64,000 nucleotides of DNA from Phascolomyces articulosus (Eukaryota > Mucoromycota > Mucoromycetes > Mucorales > Lichtheimiaceae): NCBI GenBank assembly GCA_025677815.1, contig JAIXMP010000008.1, positions 1,524,580 to 1,588,579 on the forward strand, read 5' to 3'. Both the position numbers and the translations under genes were made by a program. The notes under the pieces are model-generated. The model did no database searches and was not told the DNA's origin. It saw only the letters and a program-made list of their open reading frames with translations. Position 1 is the stretch's first letter. Every line of letters begins with the position of its first letter. Shown piece after piece: positions 37,501 to 51,779 of this stretch.

Positions 37501-37988
37501 AAAATAATAATAAAAAGTTTAATAGTCATATCCATATAATAATAATGAATATGATGAACATACAACTATGAATTAACAATATAATTTACATTTTTTTTCA
37601 ATAATGTAGACAAAGTATGTGTGTGTGTGTGTGTGGTAATGATATAAGGAAGAAGGGGAGAAATATGAAAGAGATTGAAAGTAATATAATATAATAATAA
37701 TAGTAAAAATAATAAGGAATAAAAAAGGAAGATTATTTGGTTGGTTGGTTGGTTGGTTGGTTGATTTGTTTGTTTGTTTGTTTTTTGCGAAACCGTAAAG
37801 GGGGTGCAAAGTTAAACAGTTTGTGAGTGTGTGTGTGTTTGTGTAAAATGGTATATATATATAATATAAGAGTAAAAATAATAAAATATAATTATAAACA
37901 AATATGAATTGGGTGATTTGTTGATGCTATATGATGCGCTTTCTTATGTGATTTTTGTTTGTACGTAATATAATATATATTTATATCT
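34528..37988. other. Long gene-poor AT-rich interval
   Basis: About 3.5 kb without a convincing gene. A short plus-strand candidate begins at 35793 (ATGTCTGGGGAAGATG). It can be spliced to 35925 to give an 18-residue peptide, and I regard it as a relic or chance. Frames at 36958-37308 and 37235-37486 are AT-driven. Simple repeats are frequent, notably GT runs near 37619-37636 and the TTGG array at 37737-37788. Confidence 0.5.
37737..37788. repeat. TTGG/TTTG microsatellite
   Basis: About six consecutive TTGG units pass directly into about six TTTG units. It lies 200 bp downstream of the SUR7-like gene's stop codon and is not coding. Such tracts are mutable and could be useful as a polymorphic marker. 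Confidence 0.9.
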
Positions 37989-38867
37989 TTAAGCTTTATC
38001 TTCATGTACTTTTCGACCAGCACCAAAGCAACAAGTCAAACAATACCAGAAAGATGAAAGCAAAAGTGCAACCATAGCACCGAGTGTCATCCACATCGAA
38101 GGACCCAAATGACCGGTTGCAGAAGAACCAGCATCATTTAAATGATTGACTCCGCGCATAGAAACAACCATAAGAATGATAAACACAACAATCATAACAA
38201 TAGCAGCAATAAAAGTAAGGAACGACGCCAAAAAGTCACTTCCACGACGGAATCCAGTCAAAAAGGTGATAATCATTGCGAATAATGTAAGACCAAAACC
38301 AATCCAATACAAGATAAAGTTAGCTAAGAATACTTTTTGAAGACCATCAAAGGATTCAGCAATTGTGTCAAATTCAGCACCAGGAACTGTAGCTGTTGTT
38401 GTTGTTGTTGATGATGATGATGATGTTTGTATAAAAAATTATTGTTAGTTAAAATAATGGTATGTAGAAAATATTATTGTTGCTGTCAGTAACTATAGAT
38501 TATTACTTACTCCAATCGAAAGCAGGTTCTGGTTTACTACACATGGTTACTTCATCATTGCTACCTGTACAATACGACCTAATTGATAAAGATTACATTA
38601 TTAATAACATTAATTAATAAGAAAACAAGCATTTAAAAATGGTAACTTTCGATGGATGTCGATGACAAAGTATGAAACTTTAAAAAAACAAGCAATAGTT
38701 ACTTACCATAACCCAAAATTAAAGAAAGTACGACCATCAAGTTCAAGTTTTGCAAAGAAAAGATCGCGCAAGAAGGGTCTGTCGTATGTACTGCCTAATA
38801 ATGTGAATATTTGAAGGACAAGAGCAGCGAAATCAAAAAATGTGGCAAGAAATGGAAGCATTGACAT
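37989..38867 (-). CDS. SUR7/PalI-family four-span membrane protein
   Basis: Three exons (38867-38707, 38578-38511 and about 38392-37989) encode 210 aa. The third exon could instead start at 38386, dropping two residues, because two AG acceptors lie six bases apart. The first span is near residues 8-30. An extracellular loop carries the family's GLW...C...C pattern (GLWSYCTG, then TMC). Three more spans follow, and a charged tail. SUR7/PalI members are cortical eisosome or pH-sensing proteins, with a claudin-like layout. Which subgroup this belongs to cannot be decided from sequence alone. Confidence 0.88.
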
Positions 38868-41113
38868 GATTGATGACGAAGACTGTTGTTGTTAGTTATG
38901 AAAAAAAAATTGAATGAACAATAGAGGCTTATTTTAAAAAAAAAAGAAGAAGGAAGAATTGGTGAAAGAGAAAGAAAGGAAGAGAAAAAAAAAAACAGTT
39001 GAACAAGCGTATTTAAATACTTGTAAACACATGCTTTCTTTTTTTCTGACAGCATCAGAAGAATATTTGCATGACGAAATGGACCCCCCGATTTCGAAGC
39101 GAATACTAAACTAGAACTAGTTTGGAACTTAAACGCTCCGCCGCCAAGACCAATCAATCCCCATCAACCAACCAACCGATCAGGACGCGTTTTTCTGTGC
39201 TTTTCTATTTTTATTTTATGCAAACTTCGTTTGGCATGTGGTACACTCTTTTCATATTCACAATTTAAAACATTTTATCTTTGGAGAAAATCTATTGAAA
39301 TAAACTATTGTCCATCATATAATTGTTCATCATTGTCATCCTTATCGTGCATTGTCATTTCTTTTTCTTCTCATTAAATTTATATAGATCAAAGTTAAGA
39401 AATCATCATCGGAGCGAAAGCTAAAAACAAAGTGGTCATGAACGTTGTACAAGAAAAGCGGGTTCATATTTTTAATTCCTCGGGATTCCCGTTTTTCTCG
39501 CCTTGGCAAATCAAGGATGTATATTTTGTTACGTGAGGTAAATGTATGGTATATCACGCGGATCACTCTCTGGTTCTAGTTCATTTGTTATATATGTAAT
39601 TATAACGTTATGGTACATCTTTAGAATAGAATGAAACCCTACTGTTGGTATCGCTGTTGTTGTTGCTTAATGATTGTCGTTGTAATTAAACTCCTGCCTT
39701 TCTTCTCTACTTTATCTATCAATTTTAAAATTTCTTCTTATTACTATATTTTAGTCTATTTAATTTTATATTAACCTATGTTTTTGAAGGAAGGAATAGA
39801 AGATAAACGTACTCTTTCTCAGAAGATAAGTGTTGATCTTCTCATTGAGAAAAGTCATCGTGATGTTATTACTACTACTTCGTCTATTTCAAAGTAATGA
39901 GAGTAGATGCAAAATTAAGCTATCCAAACAAAATTTGTCTGCAATTTGCTCAGCTTTATGGAAAACTCGGATGTGTGTGTTGTCCTATTTTTATATGTTT
40001 ATATAGTCATACCACCGCATAAAACAGTCGATGTGGCTGGATCAGATCTAATCCTTCCTCTTTTTTAAAACAATGACTTACTTCTTGGCATCTATCAGAC
40101 ATTTTATGCTATAAGTTACTTTTGTTTTGTTATTGTTGTTGTAATCAATTATAAAGTGTTTTTATATACCTCTCCTTGTATAAGCAAACCCAACACGCAA
40201 TAACTATAGTGATAAGTAGTATTCTTTGAATTCTGACCTTATCCGGTTCTTTTTTTTTGGAATCATATGATAACAAAAATAACATGGATAATAATACTAA
40301 TAATATTTGTCGTCATGATGAAAAAGATAAAAAAAAATACACTCCACATAAAAAAATAAGTTTTAATATAAGTACTACAGTTATATTTATCCTAATTCGT
40401 AATTATATATTTTCACTATCGATTTTTCTTTTATGCCACTTTTCTATAGGTATACACTCCTTTGGATGAGTATGAAATCTTCAATTAGAGAATCTATTAT
40501 TTTCTTTAATTACTGCATGTTAAAAGATATCCAACTAATGTTTATAACTACATAACTGATATAATAATCTATATATAAGAGTTTGACGCATGTGGTTGCA
40601 ATGTTGCGCAAGTCAAAAAAGATGGTCTTGCTTATAAGGAAATAACCAAAACAAAGTGATGATCCTAGGCCACCGTTTTACCGAGAGGGTGAGCCATTAA
40701 TAGCATCTCCTGACAGGATAAAATAAGATAATTCAATAGCAAGCCACACATACGTAGCATGGGGTTATTCTATCTTTTCCTCTACCACATACAAAAGTAG
40801 AACCAATAATATGAATGACTTTCATCGTATGTGATATAATCTTTTTTTTTTTGCTAAAGGTTTATAGTAGGATTGATCACCACAAGTATTATTTGGCATG
40901 TATAACTCAATCGTTTATTTTTAAATATAACAGAAACAATTATATTTAATGTTAATACAGCATGCATCTTAATATATAACAAAAGAAGTTACCAAAAGCA
41001 AAAGCAACTACCAGAATGTTTTTAAAACTCCTCTCAAATAGAAAATACCTGTTGTGACATTCGTACGTCACCTATTTCTTTAACTCGTAATATATATATA
41101 TCATTCGATCAAT
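38868..41113. other. Gene-poor interval with a possible small RNA
   Basis: About 2.2 kb between the SUR7-like gene and SEM1. Short frames (for example 40257-40469) are Asn/Lys-rich and unsupported. The block 40590-40760 is less AT-rich than its surroundings and holds box C-like and box D-like motifs (see the ncRNA entry). The rest is AT-rich with T runs. Confidence 0.45.
40656..40713 (+). ncRNA. Weak candidate box C/D snoRNA
   Basis: A GTGATGA box C-like motif starts at 40656 and a CTGA box D-like motif lies at 40710-40713, about 50 bases later, within the typical spacing. No clear terminal stem pairs the flanks, and the internal C'/D' boxes are unconvincing. The block stands out only because it is more GC-rich than the surrounding intergenic DNA. 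Treat as a hypothesis. Confidence 0.15.
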
Positions 41114-41590
41114 ATGTCTGCTGCACCTGCACCACCACAAAACAACAACAACAAGCCTAAGGAACAAAAGGATGAACAAGCTCAAAAAGACATGCCACAA
41201 TTAGGTGCTTTGGAAGAAGACGATGAATTTGAAGAGTTTGCTGCTGAAGGTAAAATAATGAAATGGAGGAATCTTTTTGATCGATGGAGCTGGGTGGTGT
41301 GACCAAAATGTTTTAGGTGTTATAATTGATTAGCATAATGAACTCAATCATATTATGATTAGATTGGGGAGAAGCTGAAGAGGATAAAAATGACGCACAT
41401 TACTGGGAAGATAACTGGGATGACGATGATGTCGAAGACGATTTCTCAAAACAATTACGGTAAAGATCTTTTTATTCTTGAAGTTTATTTTAGTGATATG
41501 CTTACGCGTCCCAAATTCTTTTTTTTTTTGTTCATATACAGAGCCGAACTCGAAAAAGTATCCAAGCAACCTCAACCTATGTCCATGTAA
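41114..41590 (+). CDS. SEM1: 26S proteasome lid subunit SEM1/DSS1
   Basis: Three exons (41114-41249, 41363-41459 and 41542-41590) encode 93 aa. The family hallmark is an acidic, tryptophan-containing core. Here it is [18 protein letters not shown] followed by [20 protein letters not shown], and a short basic-to-neutral helix (AELEKVSKQ). SEM1/DSS1 tethers proteasome lid subunits and also binds BRCA2-like and TREX-2 complexes in other eukaryotes. The N-terminal extension of about 30 residues, rich in Pro, Gln, Asn and Lys, is a lineage feature. A 25-base A run starts at the stop codon. Confidence 0.95.
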
Positions 41591-41613
41591 AAAAAAAAAA
41601 AAAAAAAAAAAAA
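41589..41613 (+). repeat. Genomic poly-A run at the SEM1 stop
   Basis: Twenty-five consecutive A residues begin within the TAA stop codon of SEM1. The gene keeps its introns, so this is not a retroposed copy. Slippage-prone tracts of this kind are frequent in this window. Confidence 0.8.
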
Positions 41614-42014
41614 CCAACCTATACACACACACAACTGTATCTGTTTCCCTCCGTTTCACTTGTCCACATAATCACACACAACTCAGTTAGCAAGAAAATA
41701 CCATTTATTCTTTCGTCTTGCGTTTTTTTAAATAGCAAATTAGGCGATTTCTCTCTTGTCCATCAATCCACAATTTATATATATATATCGTCATAAATAC
41801 AAACATGTTGATTTAGGATGGATTATCTTTATTTTTCTATATCAATGTGAACAAGTTGCACAATGCAATACGATTATTTCATACTGATGGATTCTGTAAG
41901 CATGGAAGAAAATGTATCCGAGAAAAGGGCCTGTGTTTTTTTTTTTAACAGAAATCTCAATGACAAAATGACACTTTGTATTTCTCAAAATAATAATACA
42001 TATAACTTTTATAA
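41591..42014. other. Convergent spacer between SEM1 and the ZNG1-like gene
   Basis: About 420 bp containing both 3' ends. Nothing coding is supported. A run of T residues at 41939-41946 and AT-rich blocks dominate. Confidence 0.5.
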
Positions 42015-44017
42015 TTAATGGACGTTTTCTACTTGAACCCATTTTTTAAACGATTGATTCAAACGATCTTGATCCAAGTTCTTTCCAATAAGAACAATCT
42101 TGCTTGTTCGGTCATTGATATCCGTTTGTTCATGTGCATATCCTTCTTGAATATCATATAAATCTTGTACTCCCTGAATGACGAGACGCTTTCGATCACC
42201 TGCAGTATTGATATTGTCTTTAGGTGGAAGCACTATACCCTTTAAGCGCAAAACAACTACTTGTGATTGATCATCCGTATTATTTTGCTGTTTTTCCTCG
42301 CCAGGAATCATCTTTTCCCATAGCAAAGTTTGAATCCACGATTCTAAATGTTCAAGTGAATCCAATTGTTGGTCGAAATGGAGACAAATAGTTTGTACAT
42401 CCTACATTATAAATTAAATTGTCAGCATCTGTTGCTACAGTTTTTTTTTTTTTTTTTTTTTTTTTTGGTGCCCCGATTGGATCGTTCTTTTATTTTAACT
42501 ATATATATCACTTACATGACCAAGGCTATGAGCATGAACACTGTTGTGCTCTTCAATCTTTTTAGTTTGACGTGCTAACGCGTCAGCATTGTGAATATCA
42601 TATGCCTGGATATCAAGAACAAATTCCAAAGGTATCCTACAGGAATATATCTCTCATTAATCTCTTCTATCCCATTGTTATTATTAGGTCAAATGGAATA
42701 AAAAACGTATCGAATAAACCTTACTTGGATCGTTCTGTCTGTAAGATATCAGCCAATGTATTCACATCTCGAATATCTTCTTGCAGTTGCTGTAATTCTG
42801 TATCAGACAATAAATCCTTCTTATTGATCACGATACGATCAGCAATAGCGATTTGCCTATGGAGAATAAATGCGTTAAAAACAGAAAAACATTTACTCCC
42901 ATACATATATATCATGGCATTGATCGAGAAAATCGAGTCGCTTACTTTAAAGCTTCGTTAATCAAAGTTTCTTCTTTTTTCTCACCCATATACTATATTG
43001 GTTTAAAAAAACATCATGTTATGAACAATTCAATTTAGGTTAAAAAGAAAGAGAGCGGGAGTTCGCTGAATAGAAAACTTACTTCACGGATATGCTTTGC
43101 ATCTACCAAAGTTACAATGCCATCTAAATACAGGTCACTTCCTAAACCATCATCCAACCAAAACATGGATGCAATGGGACCTGGATCAGCTAATCCACTA
43201 TATAATTAAACATTTTCATTTTTAATACGTGATGAGTCCCGATGATGGTAGTGATACTATTAATCGCGTACCTGGTCTCAAGAAGGATATAATCAAATTT
43301 GCCCCGTTTCTCCATCAAATTCTCAATTGCTTTGACACCATTATCTCTATAAACAATTTATTAGATTTATAAATTCTTAACATGTGGGTGAAACCTTTAT
43401 ATATTTTGGAGAAAAAAAAAAAACTTACTTGACAGAACAGCATAAACAACCATTTCGTAACTCTAGCCATTCCTCATATAATGTACCTTCTTGATTAATT
43501 GACAAGGATTTTTCGATATCACTGCCTATAAAACTCATAGGATTAAACATCTTACTTTTTTTTATACAGAAGAATATAATATTTTAAATTCCTTACTTTC
43601 GCCAAATTCATTTAGAATCACAGCAATTTTCTTTTCATGCTTTTCGGTAAGAATATAGTTTAAAAGTGTAGTCTTGCCACTTCCCAAAAAACCTATTTTT
43701 CGTTTTTATCCAAAGGATACGTGTTAGCCACTCGTTCTCACTTCTTTTTTTACCAAAGTATAAAGGCCTATTTAGAGAGTGAATGAATACCTGTTACAAT
43801 GGTGACAGGGATCTTACGGATCGGTTCGTCATTAGCAGTTGTTGTAGCTGGTACTCTCGGTTCTTCTACAATGCTGGATCGCGTGTTTTTTAACCCATAT
43901 TTTTCAATTGAGTAAAAAAAGGCTCTTTTCTTGGAGGTTTGACCAGAAATAATTTTAAATATATCTTTACCTAGTTTCAAGGGCTGGAACAAGATCAGGA
44001 ATTTCGTCGTCAGCCAT
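42015..44017 (-). CDS. ZNG1: ZNG1-type CobW/COG0523 GTPase (zinc metallochaperone)
   Basis: Ten exons join in frame: 44017-43971, 43873-43791, 43692-43597, 43525-43429, 43346-43272, 43197-43083, 42992-42946, 42856-42725, 42636-42516 and 42401-42015, giving 399 aa. Family motifs are clear. There is a Walker [10 protein letters not shown] near residue 44, the metal-binding CxCC motif in NGCLCC, the switch/Walker B region [15 protein letters not shown], and the guanine-specificity motif NKKDL. The CobW C-terminal domain follows (CLHFD...LRLKGIV). ZNG1 (animal CBWD) delivers zinc to methionine aminopeptidase through GTP hydrolysis. Introns split most motifs. The gene is divergent from RPT3. Confidence 0.93.
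42441..42466. repeat. Poly-T run inside a ZNG1 intron
   Basis: Twenty-six consecutive T residues lie on the plus strand within the last intron of the ZNG1-like gene (poly-A on the sense strand). It does not affect the flanking splice sites, which keep frame. Confidence 0.8.
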
Positions 44018-44656
44018 GGCCTCTCTTTTCTATGTGTGAATCGTTTCAAAAGTGAAGAAACCTATTTTTTTTCTGCAACTAAATTTTGCTTTCTTAATAA
44101 TTTCACTAGCCGAAAATAGAAATACATTTCAATAACATATTTACATCATCTATGACATCCATAAACAAACTACTAGTGGATAGAATATAATGAGATATAT
44201 TTACCATCATTGTGATATAGCAGTGTTACTGGGTAAACTGTATCATTCGAGCAGTAATATGAATAAATTTAGCTTGAATGGGGTGGGGAATATGCTTCTT
44301 ACTTAGGTTTCTTGTTGCGCTGAAGTGATGTGGTTGGAAGAAGATGGCTATCATCCAGCTTTTAATATTTATATAATTATTAGAATATTGATCAATATTA
44401 TCTTTGGTGCTTGTTATTTGTATAAAATACATATACTAAAAGATGAACCGTGATGTTCATGTTTCTGTTACTACAGAAATACATCTCTGTATCTGGGTTT
44501 TGGATAGTTACAAAAATCCTTTCTATGCAACCAGGTTGTGTACGTGGAAAGCCAACCAAAATTTCAAATCCAAAAAATGCAACTCAGCTTACGTATCTTA
44601 TCCCTTTTACCTATTACGTACTCTCTCTTACAACTACGCGTCGTCCCCTTTTCAAT
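44018..44656. promoter_or_regulatory. Divergent promoter region between ZNG1-like gene and RPT3
   Basis: About 640 bp between outward-facing genes. I looked for a proteasome-control element (GGTGGCAAA) and did not see an exact copy. No coding frame is supported. The plus-strand frames at 44443-44697 are shadows overlapping the RPT3 leader. Confidence 0.45.
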
Positions 44657-46257
<1,601 letters not shown>

Positions 46258-46528
46258 AGTTAATCAATCCCACACAATACATAAATCCTTTCATCCAATT
46301 ACATCCAAATATATCATTTTTTCTCTTTATCTCTTTCACATATTCACTTGCTCGCCCACTCACGCTTTCTCTCTTTTTTTTTCAATGTTATAAAAAACAA
46401 TATCAAACACAAAAAAAAATCTCCGTACTTATTTAACTTTTTAAGTGGGCCTTTTATAACGTTTCACGACAGCTTGTTACTTTCTTTTTATCATATTTTG
46501 TTTGTTACCAAAAAAAAAATATTCATAA
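46258..46528. other. Intergenic region upstream of the Ppx/GppA gene
   Basis: About 270 bp of AT-rich DNA with T and A runs, presumably the RPT3 3' UTR and the promoter of the next gene. No coding frame is supported. Confidence 0.5.
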
Positions 46529-48782
46529 ATGCAAATGTCAAAAATACCAAAAGCTGAAGCCCCATTAGCTGTGATTGACATGGGTTCCAATGGGATTCGT
46601 TTCGGTATAGTAAGTGCGTTAGCACGCCATTTACCAGTAGCTTACGAAGAACGTGCCCCCATTTCATTGTTTGATGCGCAAGGCGTTGAACGTATCATTC
46701 CACAAGAAACGATCGCTCAAGTAGTGACCACTTTTCAACGTTTTCAAGGTTTGTGTGAGCAAGCTGGTGTCCATCCTAGCAACGTGAAAGTTATTGCTAC
46801 AGAAGCAACGCGTTTAGCTGTCAACTCGCAGGAATTTATTGACAAGATCTTTGATGCAACGGGCTGGACGGTCTCACTTTTATCCAAAGAAGAAGAAGCT
46901 TTGATCTCTGCATCTGGTATCGTAGGTAAAAAGATATATAATGAGAAGAATTTATCTATCTATGAAGAAGAAAAAAAGGAGCAAAACTTCTTTGGAATAC
47001 TTATCAAAGATACATCTCATGTAAAAAAATAATAATTTACTGCAGATCAAATAAGATAAGGATTATTTTTTCTAATTAACACTGATCTATTTTTTTTTTA
47101 TTCTGTATATATTTCTATCGATCCGGACATATAATTTAAAATAAAAAGGATCATTTTACAAAGTGGATGGAGTAACGATGGATTTAGGAGGTGGTTCTGT
47201 TGAATTCAGTTATGTGACCCATTCATCAGATGGTGAGTTGGAGATTGCATCGTCACCTGTGTCACTTCCATTCGGAGCAGCGGCGCTAAAGCGACGTTTA
47301 GGTCAATGCACATCTAAAAAAGAACGAAATGCGTTACATGCTGAAATCGTATCTGAAATACAAGCTGCCGTTCAACATGTTAATATACCCTCCAAATTAC
47401 AAGGTGATGAAGGTTACACCATCTATATGAGTGGTGGTGGATTTCGTGCACTCGGCTATTTATCAATGAAAGCAAAAGGAACACATTTACAACAGCATCC
47501 GCAACAAAATTACGGTGGTGTTCGTCGTAGTTCGACAGTTTCAGCATCAAACGGATACCAGTTAACAGATGAACAAGATCAACAACATCGTTCTCATCAG
47601 CATCACCAGCATCATCGTCACAACCACCATCACAATCATCGAGATTTTATAACATATCCAATTCCAATTATTAGTGGATATACTATAAGTGGCCTAGAAC
47701 TCCAAGAACTTGCTAATCTATACAAAGATAAAAATCCAGAAAAGACAATGAAACATTTGAAAGGATTCAGAATATCTAAAAGACGCGCAGGGATGGTGCC
47801 TGCGATTTGCTTTCTTGTTTCAGCTTTATTAAGTGTTATCAAGGTCCGACAAATACACTTCAGCGAAGGTGGCGCTCGACAAGGTCTGTGCTATACGTTA
47901 CTTTCTCCAGAGGAACAACAAAAAGACCCATTGTTAGAAGGCGTTAAGGCCTATGCAAGTGAATTACGACATGCTCTATCTCATGATGAGTTTAATGCGA
48001 TATGGTCGATCTTACAAGATGCTATCCCTAAACCGTATCTCGATAATCCTCAACATCCAATGCAGCTATACCGGCTTTTACCTGCTGCAATACACTTGGC
48101 TAATTTAACGACCCATTACCCCAAAGAAACTCGTGCGTTTGTTGCATTCCATATGCCATTGGCTAGCGGACCATTAGCCAACATACCTGGTATTACGCAT
48201 CAAGAACGTGCCACACTAGCACTTTTACTTGCTTTTCGTCAAGGTGGTGAAGTGCCAGATCCTATTTTCAAAACAATTCAAAAAATGATAGGCTGCAAAG
48301 CGACAGCTGTATGCAAGTATGTTGGTAGACTGATGGAGCTTATTTTTACTATTTCACCCCTCTCCCCGGGAATGGGTGTTATAAGAAGTGGGATTTCCTT
48401 TGTAGCGACAGTCCTGGATGAATATGGGCCTATTGGATCTTCCTCAGAATCTTCTTCTACCACCTCCTCATCTTATTCATCTTCTGTTTCAGCAGCGGCA
48501 GCACCTGCTGATCCTGTTACTGCACCACCTACGATAACAGCAAGCTTAAAAGATGATGATGATGGCGATTCTATGGAATTATTTTATCCACGGGTCAAAC
48601 TTTGCATACATCTCCCAGAAAATAAATCATGTCCTATGGTAGAGGCACCTGCAGTCATGTCTGTTATTGAAAGTATGGACCAAAAAATCAGCTCTAATAA
48701 GAAATTTGAAATGGACGAAGAATTACGTTCCATACTGGTTCATCCAAACTTATTCTCTGTAGATATTGTTCGTCCCTGCTGA
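46529..48782 (+). CDS. RTG2-like Ppx/GppA-family protein
   Basis: Two exons (46529-46925 and 47164-48782) encode 671 aa. The N-terminal actin-like ATPase fold is shown by the phosphate-1 motif AVIDMGSNGIRFG and the phosphate-2 motif MDLGGGSVEFSYV. An adenosine-type glycine motif (YMSGGGFRALGYL) and SEGGARQGLCY follow. Fungal RTG2 proteins share this layout. They act in mitochondria-to-nucleus retrograde signalling, and the related bacterial enzymes hydrolyse polyphosphate or pppGpp. A roughly 35-residue insertion rich in Gln and His (HQHHQHHRHNHHHNHR) interrupts the fold after GYL. The length exceeds yeast Rtg2p (588 aa) because of this and a Ser/Ala-rich linker near residue 550. The role is inferred. 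Confidence 0.92.
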
Positions 48783-51779
48783 TATAATAACAGTTCTTAG
48801 TATTAGCTATAATCTCCCTCTCCTCCAATCTTCTCTGATCCCTCCTTATTGTATAGTATAACGATATTGTCCCTTGCATTGTGTTCAACATTATTTTTTG
48901 TATGCTATTTATTCTTTCCTCTGCATGAAATAAACCTGCTATTTTGGGAAAGAAAAGATTCCTGTGATTAAAAAGAAGATGCGTAATGTCTTGAATAGAA
49001 GGTGAACCAATCATTTTACAAGAATGAGAAAGAATAAAAGGGGGTTGAAAGCAATGACGATTGAAAAAGACGAGGAATGATATCATTTGCGGGTTAGAAA
49101 CATTAATTATTATATTGTATCCCCCCATCTTGATGCATCCATTATTACAAAAACTTTATACACATATCAACAATGTCACATTTATGTCAATTACTTTACA
49201 TATTGCATATATTACTGCATACTGCAATTCAGAAATGGGAACTCGATGAACGCTTAATAAATTACTAGACACTGTACAGAAGTTATTCCTTATATTCCGG
49301 TCGATTCCGATATTCCAATTTAAATAAAGGCCAACGACCTGCTAACAGCTTATCCATATAATAATAGTAATAACAATTAAGTACATACCAGCACATCACC
49401 TATTTTGCTGAAATGAAATGATGACCATTTATTTATAAAATCATCGGACGGCAGCAAAATATCATTGACCAAACTTGGATGCCATTTTTGCGTAGCCATA
49501 TATAGTGGTAAACATAAATAATTGTGATAAATCCCCCCACAAAAAAAATTATATAAATATGTACATATTATTGTACATTGACCACAAAAAACCTGTACTC
49601 CAGATAAAAAATGTAGGACAGTGAATGTTGATTTTTTTTTCTCATGTCACCACCAATCAAAACTTTAATCTTAATACTTCGCCTAGATCCTATTGAAAGA
49701 TATTATAAATGTAATGCATCAAGAAGTTATATAAAGATACATTATTATTTTAAAAAAATTATATGTAAATATTAAAGAAAGATGGATTTTCTTTTGCAAA
49801 GTAATGAAATTGCTGATCCATCTAAGAAATTTCTAACTTAAATATTTATACCCGAAAATCGATGCTCCTCATCGTATGTAAATGGTTATTATTATATACA
49901 AGCAGTGTGTAAAAGCCTAACTTATTTATTTTGCTATATCGCTCAAATGATGTCTAGCATCAACATATTAATTCTACATAATGGAAGATGGGATGCTATT
50001 AGGTATTCATTAACAACATCATCGGAAATGTCATAATAATGAAAAGGTTATATAGACATTTACCAGAACAGTGTTTGTTATTTTCTAGAAATAATGATTC
50101 ATCCAAGAACGAATCAGGGTTGTGTCTATGATAGACTTTTTTTTTTAGAAAAAAAGGGTCCGTATAATGTATTTGATGCACTACAAAAATGTAAAATAGG
50201 AGAGGTTATTTTGGAGTGCATTTGAATATTTTATTCTTTTTTTAAACATTGGATCAACTGATTCCTATCAAGAATATTATAAATAATCTTTTATGTATAT
50301 ATAAATTTGAAAATCCCGGTAGCGGGGACTTGACGGATAGGGCACCCAGAACAATAAAAACCATTGCAGTTTTCCAAACATTGGGGGAATTGAACCCAGA
50401 TGAAAGTAGATTGTTGACCATCTTATTGCCTTTATGTGTATACCTAGCAAGAAAGTTCTTATGTGTGAGCAAGGAACGAATCAATAATAATCAATTTTTT
50501 ATATACGTTAGTAATAACTGCGCAATAGTTCCAAAAAACGATATGTTGATGTGTACTGTTTTTAAATGTATTTTTATTATTATTATTGAAAGTTCATTTG
50601 TTACCAAGCCGAGTATAATTTCTATTATTCTTGATGCGAAGGTAAATTGTTTTTATTATTCACGCACTTTTCACGGGAATGGGTTAACTATGTACAGTAT
50701 AAAGATAACTTATGTTCTTACAGGACCCATGTTTAAGTATGTTGGCAGCATAGCAATTGTAGTTTATTCATACGCCACTATGAATCATGATTCATTGAAG
50801 TGTGGTTGTATCTTTTGATCTACTTTAGACCGGGTCAAAGAAAAAAAGGCAATTTCTTTTATTTTTATTATGTTATATATACTATATACTGTAGATCAGC
50901 AGATAAGATACTTGATGTCGCGTGGTATTTATTATTATATCAACAATCAAAAGTTTAATTTAAATCGGGATGCTGTTGTTGGACCAACCTTGTATGGTTA
51001 TAAGCGACTAATAAGAGAGGAAGCTTACTTTATTTGAAACCCGTAACAAATCATTGAATCTGTAGATATCGAAACTAACACTTTAACATTTCTCTTTCTT
51101 GGTGGTTTCCATTATTGTAATGCAGGAGTGCATGTACAAAGAAAAAAACGAAAATAAAGAAAGATGTATGTATTGAGCCCCTAGAAAAATTATAGGTAAT
51201 AAATGTATAATTTTTTTTTCTTATTATATAGTATTACGCCCATTTAGTAATGATAAATGCCACTTCAATTTTTGTTGGGTAGAAATTTGTGCTAATGGGG
51301 ATCAGGGATTTACGTCTGCTGTAACAAGAGAATAAGCGATTGGTATGTATATTATTGACGGTTGCTAGATAAAAATCGTTTTAAAGGAGCATAAAAGATC
51401 GTCCATCCTATGGACACACTGTTCAGGTGATCACTTAAGGAAGACATTAGGGGAGGGGGAGACGAAGAGAAGAATGATGCTGATGGTCACTGACATAAGT
51501 GTAAACATATGTTCTTCTCCTCCCCCTATTCACTGAAATTTTCTTAATACTATCAATGTCACAATTACTTTTAGTTGGATTAGGTCCAGTCGACAACATT
51601 TTGGTTTTCAAATCTATTTAAAGGGTTCGTTGGAACCACCGAAAATTTCCACCAGGGTCCAATTATTTTTGATTCATTTACTGTCATATTTCCAACTCTC
51701 TCTCTTTACATTTTCTTATTCTTTTATCGTCTTTCTATCCTTTATATATATATTACTATTCTTATATATTCAAAAAACA
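48783..51779. other. Gene-poor interval with one coding-like block
   Basis: About 3 kb between the Ppx/GppA gene and the WWE-like gene. Between 50290 and 50470 composition is more balanced. On the minus strand a possible exon reads about 65 residues with SGFNSPNVWKTAMVFI and VLGALSVKSPLPGFSN, flanked by a CTAG acceptor-like site near 50455. I do not recognise it and see no continuation. The rest is AT-rich. The last 200 bp, pyrimidine-rich, should be the next gene's leader. Confidence 0.4.

Noticed and set aside
48694..49128. 144-residue minus-strand frame at the end of the Ppx/GppA gene
   Set aside because: It overlaps the conserved 3' coding end of that gene antisense and has no recognisable features.
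50370..50400. A GGTTCAATTCC-like tRNA B box on the minus strand
   Set aside because: No A box, anticodon stem or acceptor stem can be folded around it. It fits better as part of the coding-like exon there.
51630..51779. N-terminal 50-residue hydrophobic extension of the WWE-like gene
   Set aside because: The extension translates a pyrimidine-rich leader. The ATG at 51780 has the better context and begins the domain.
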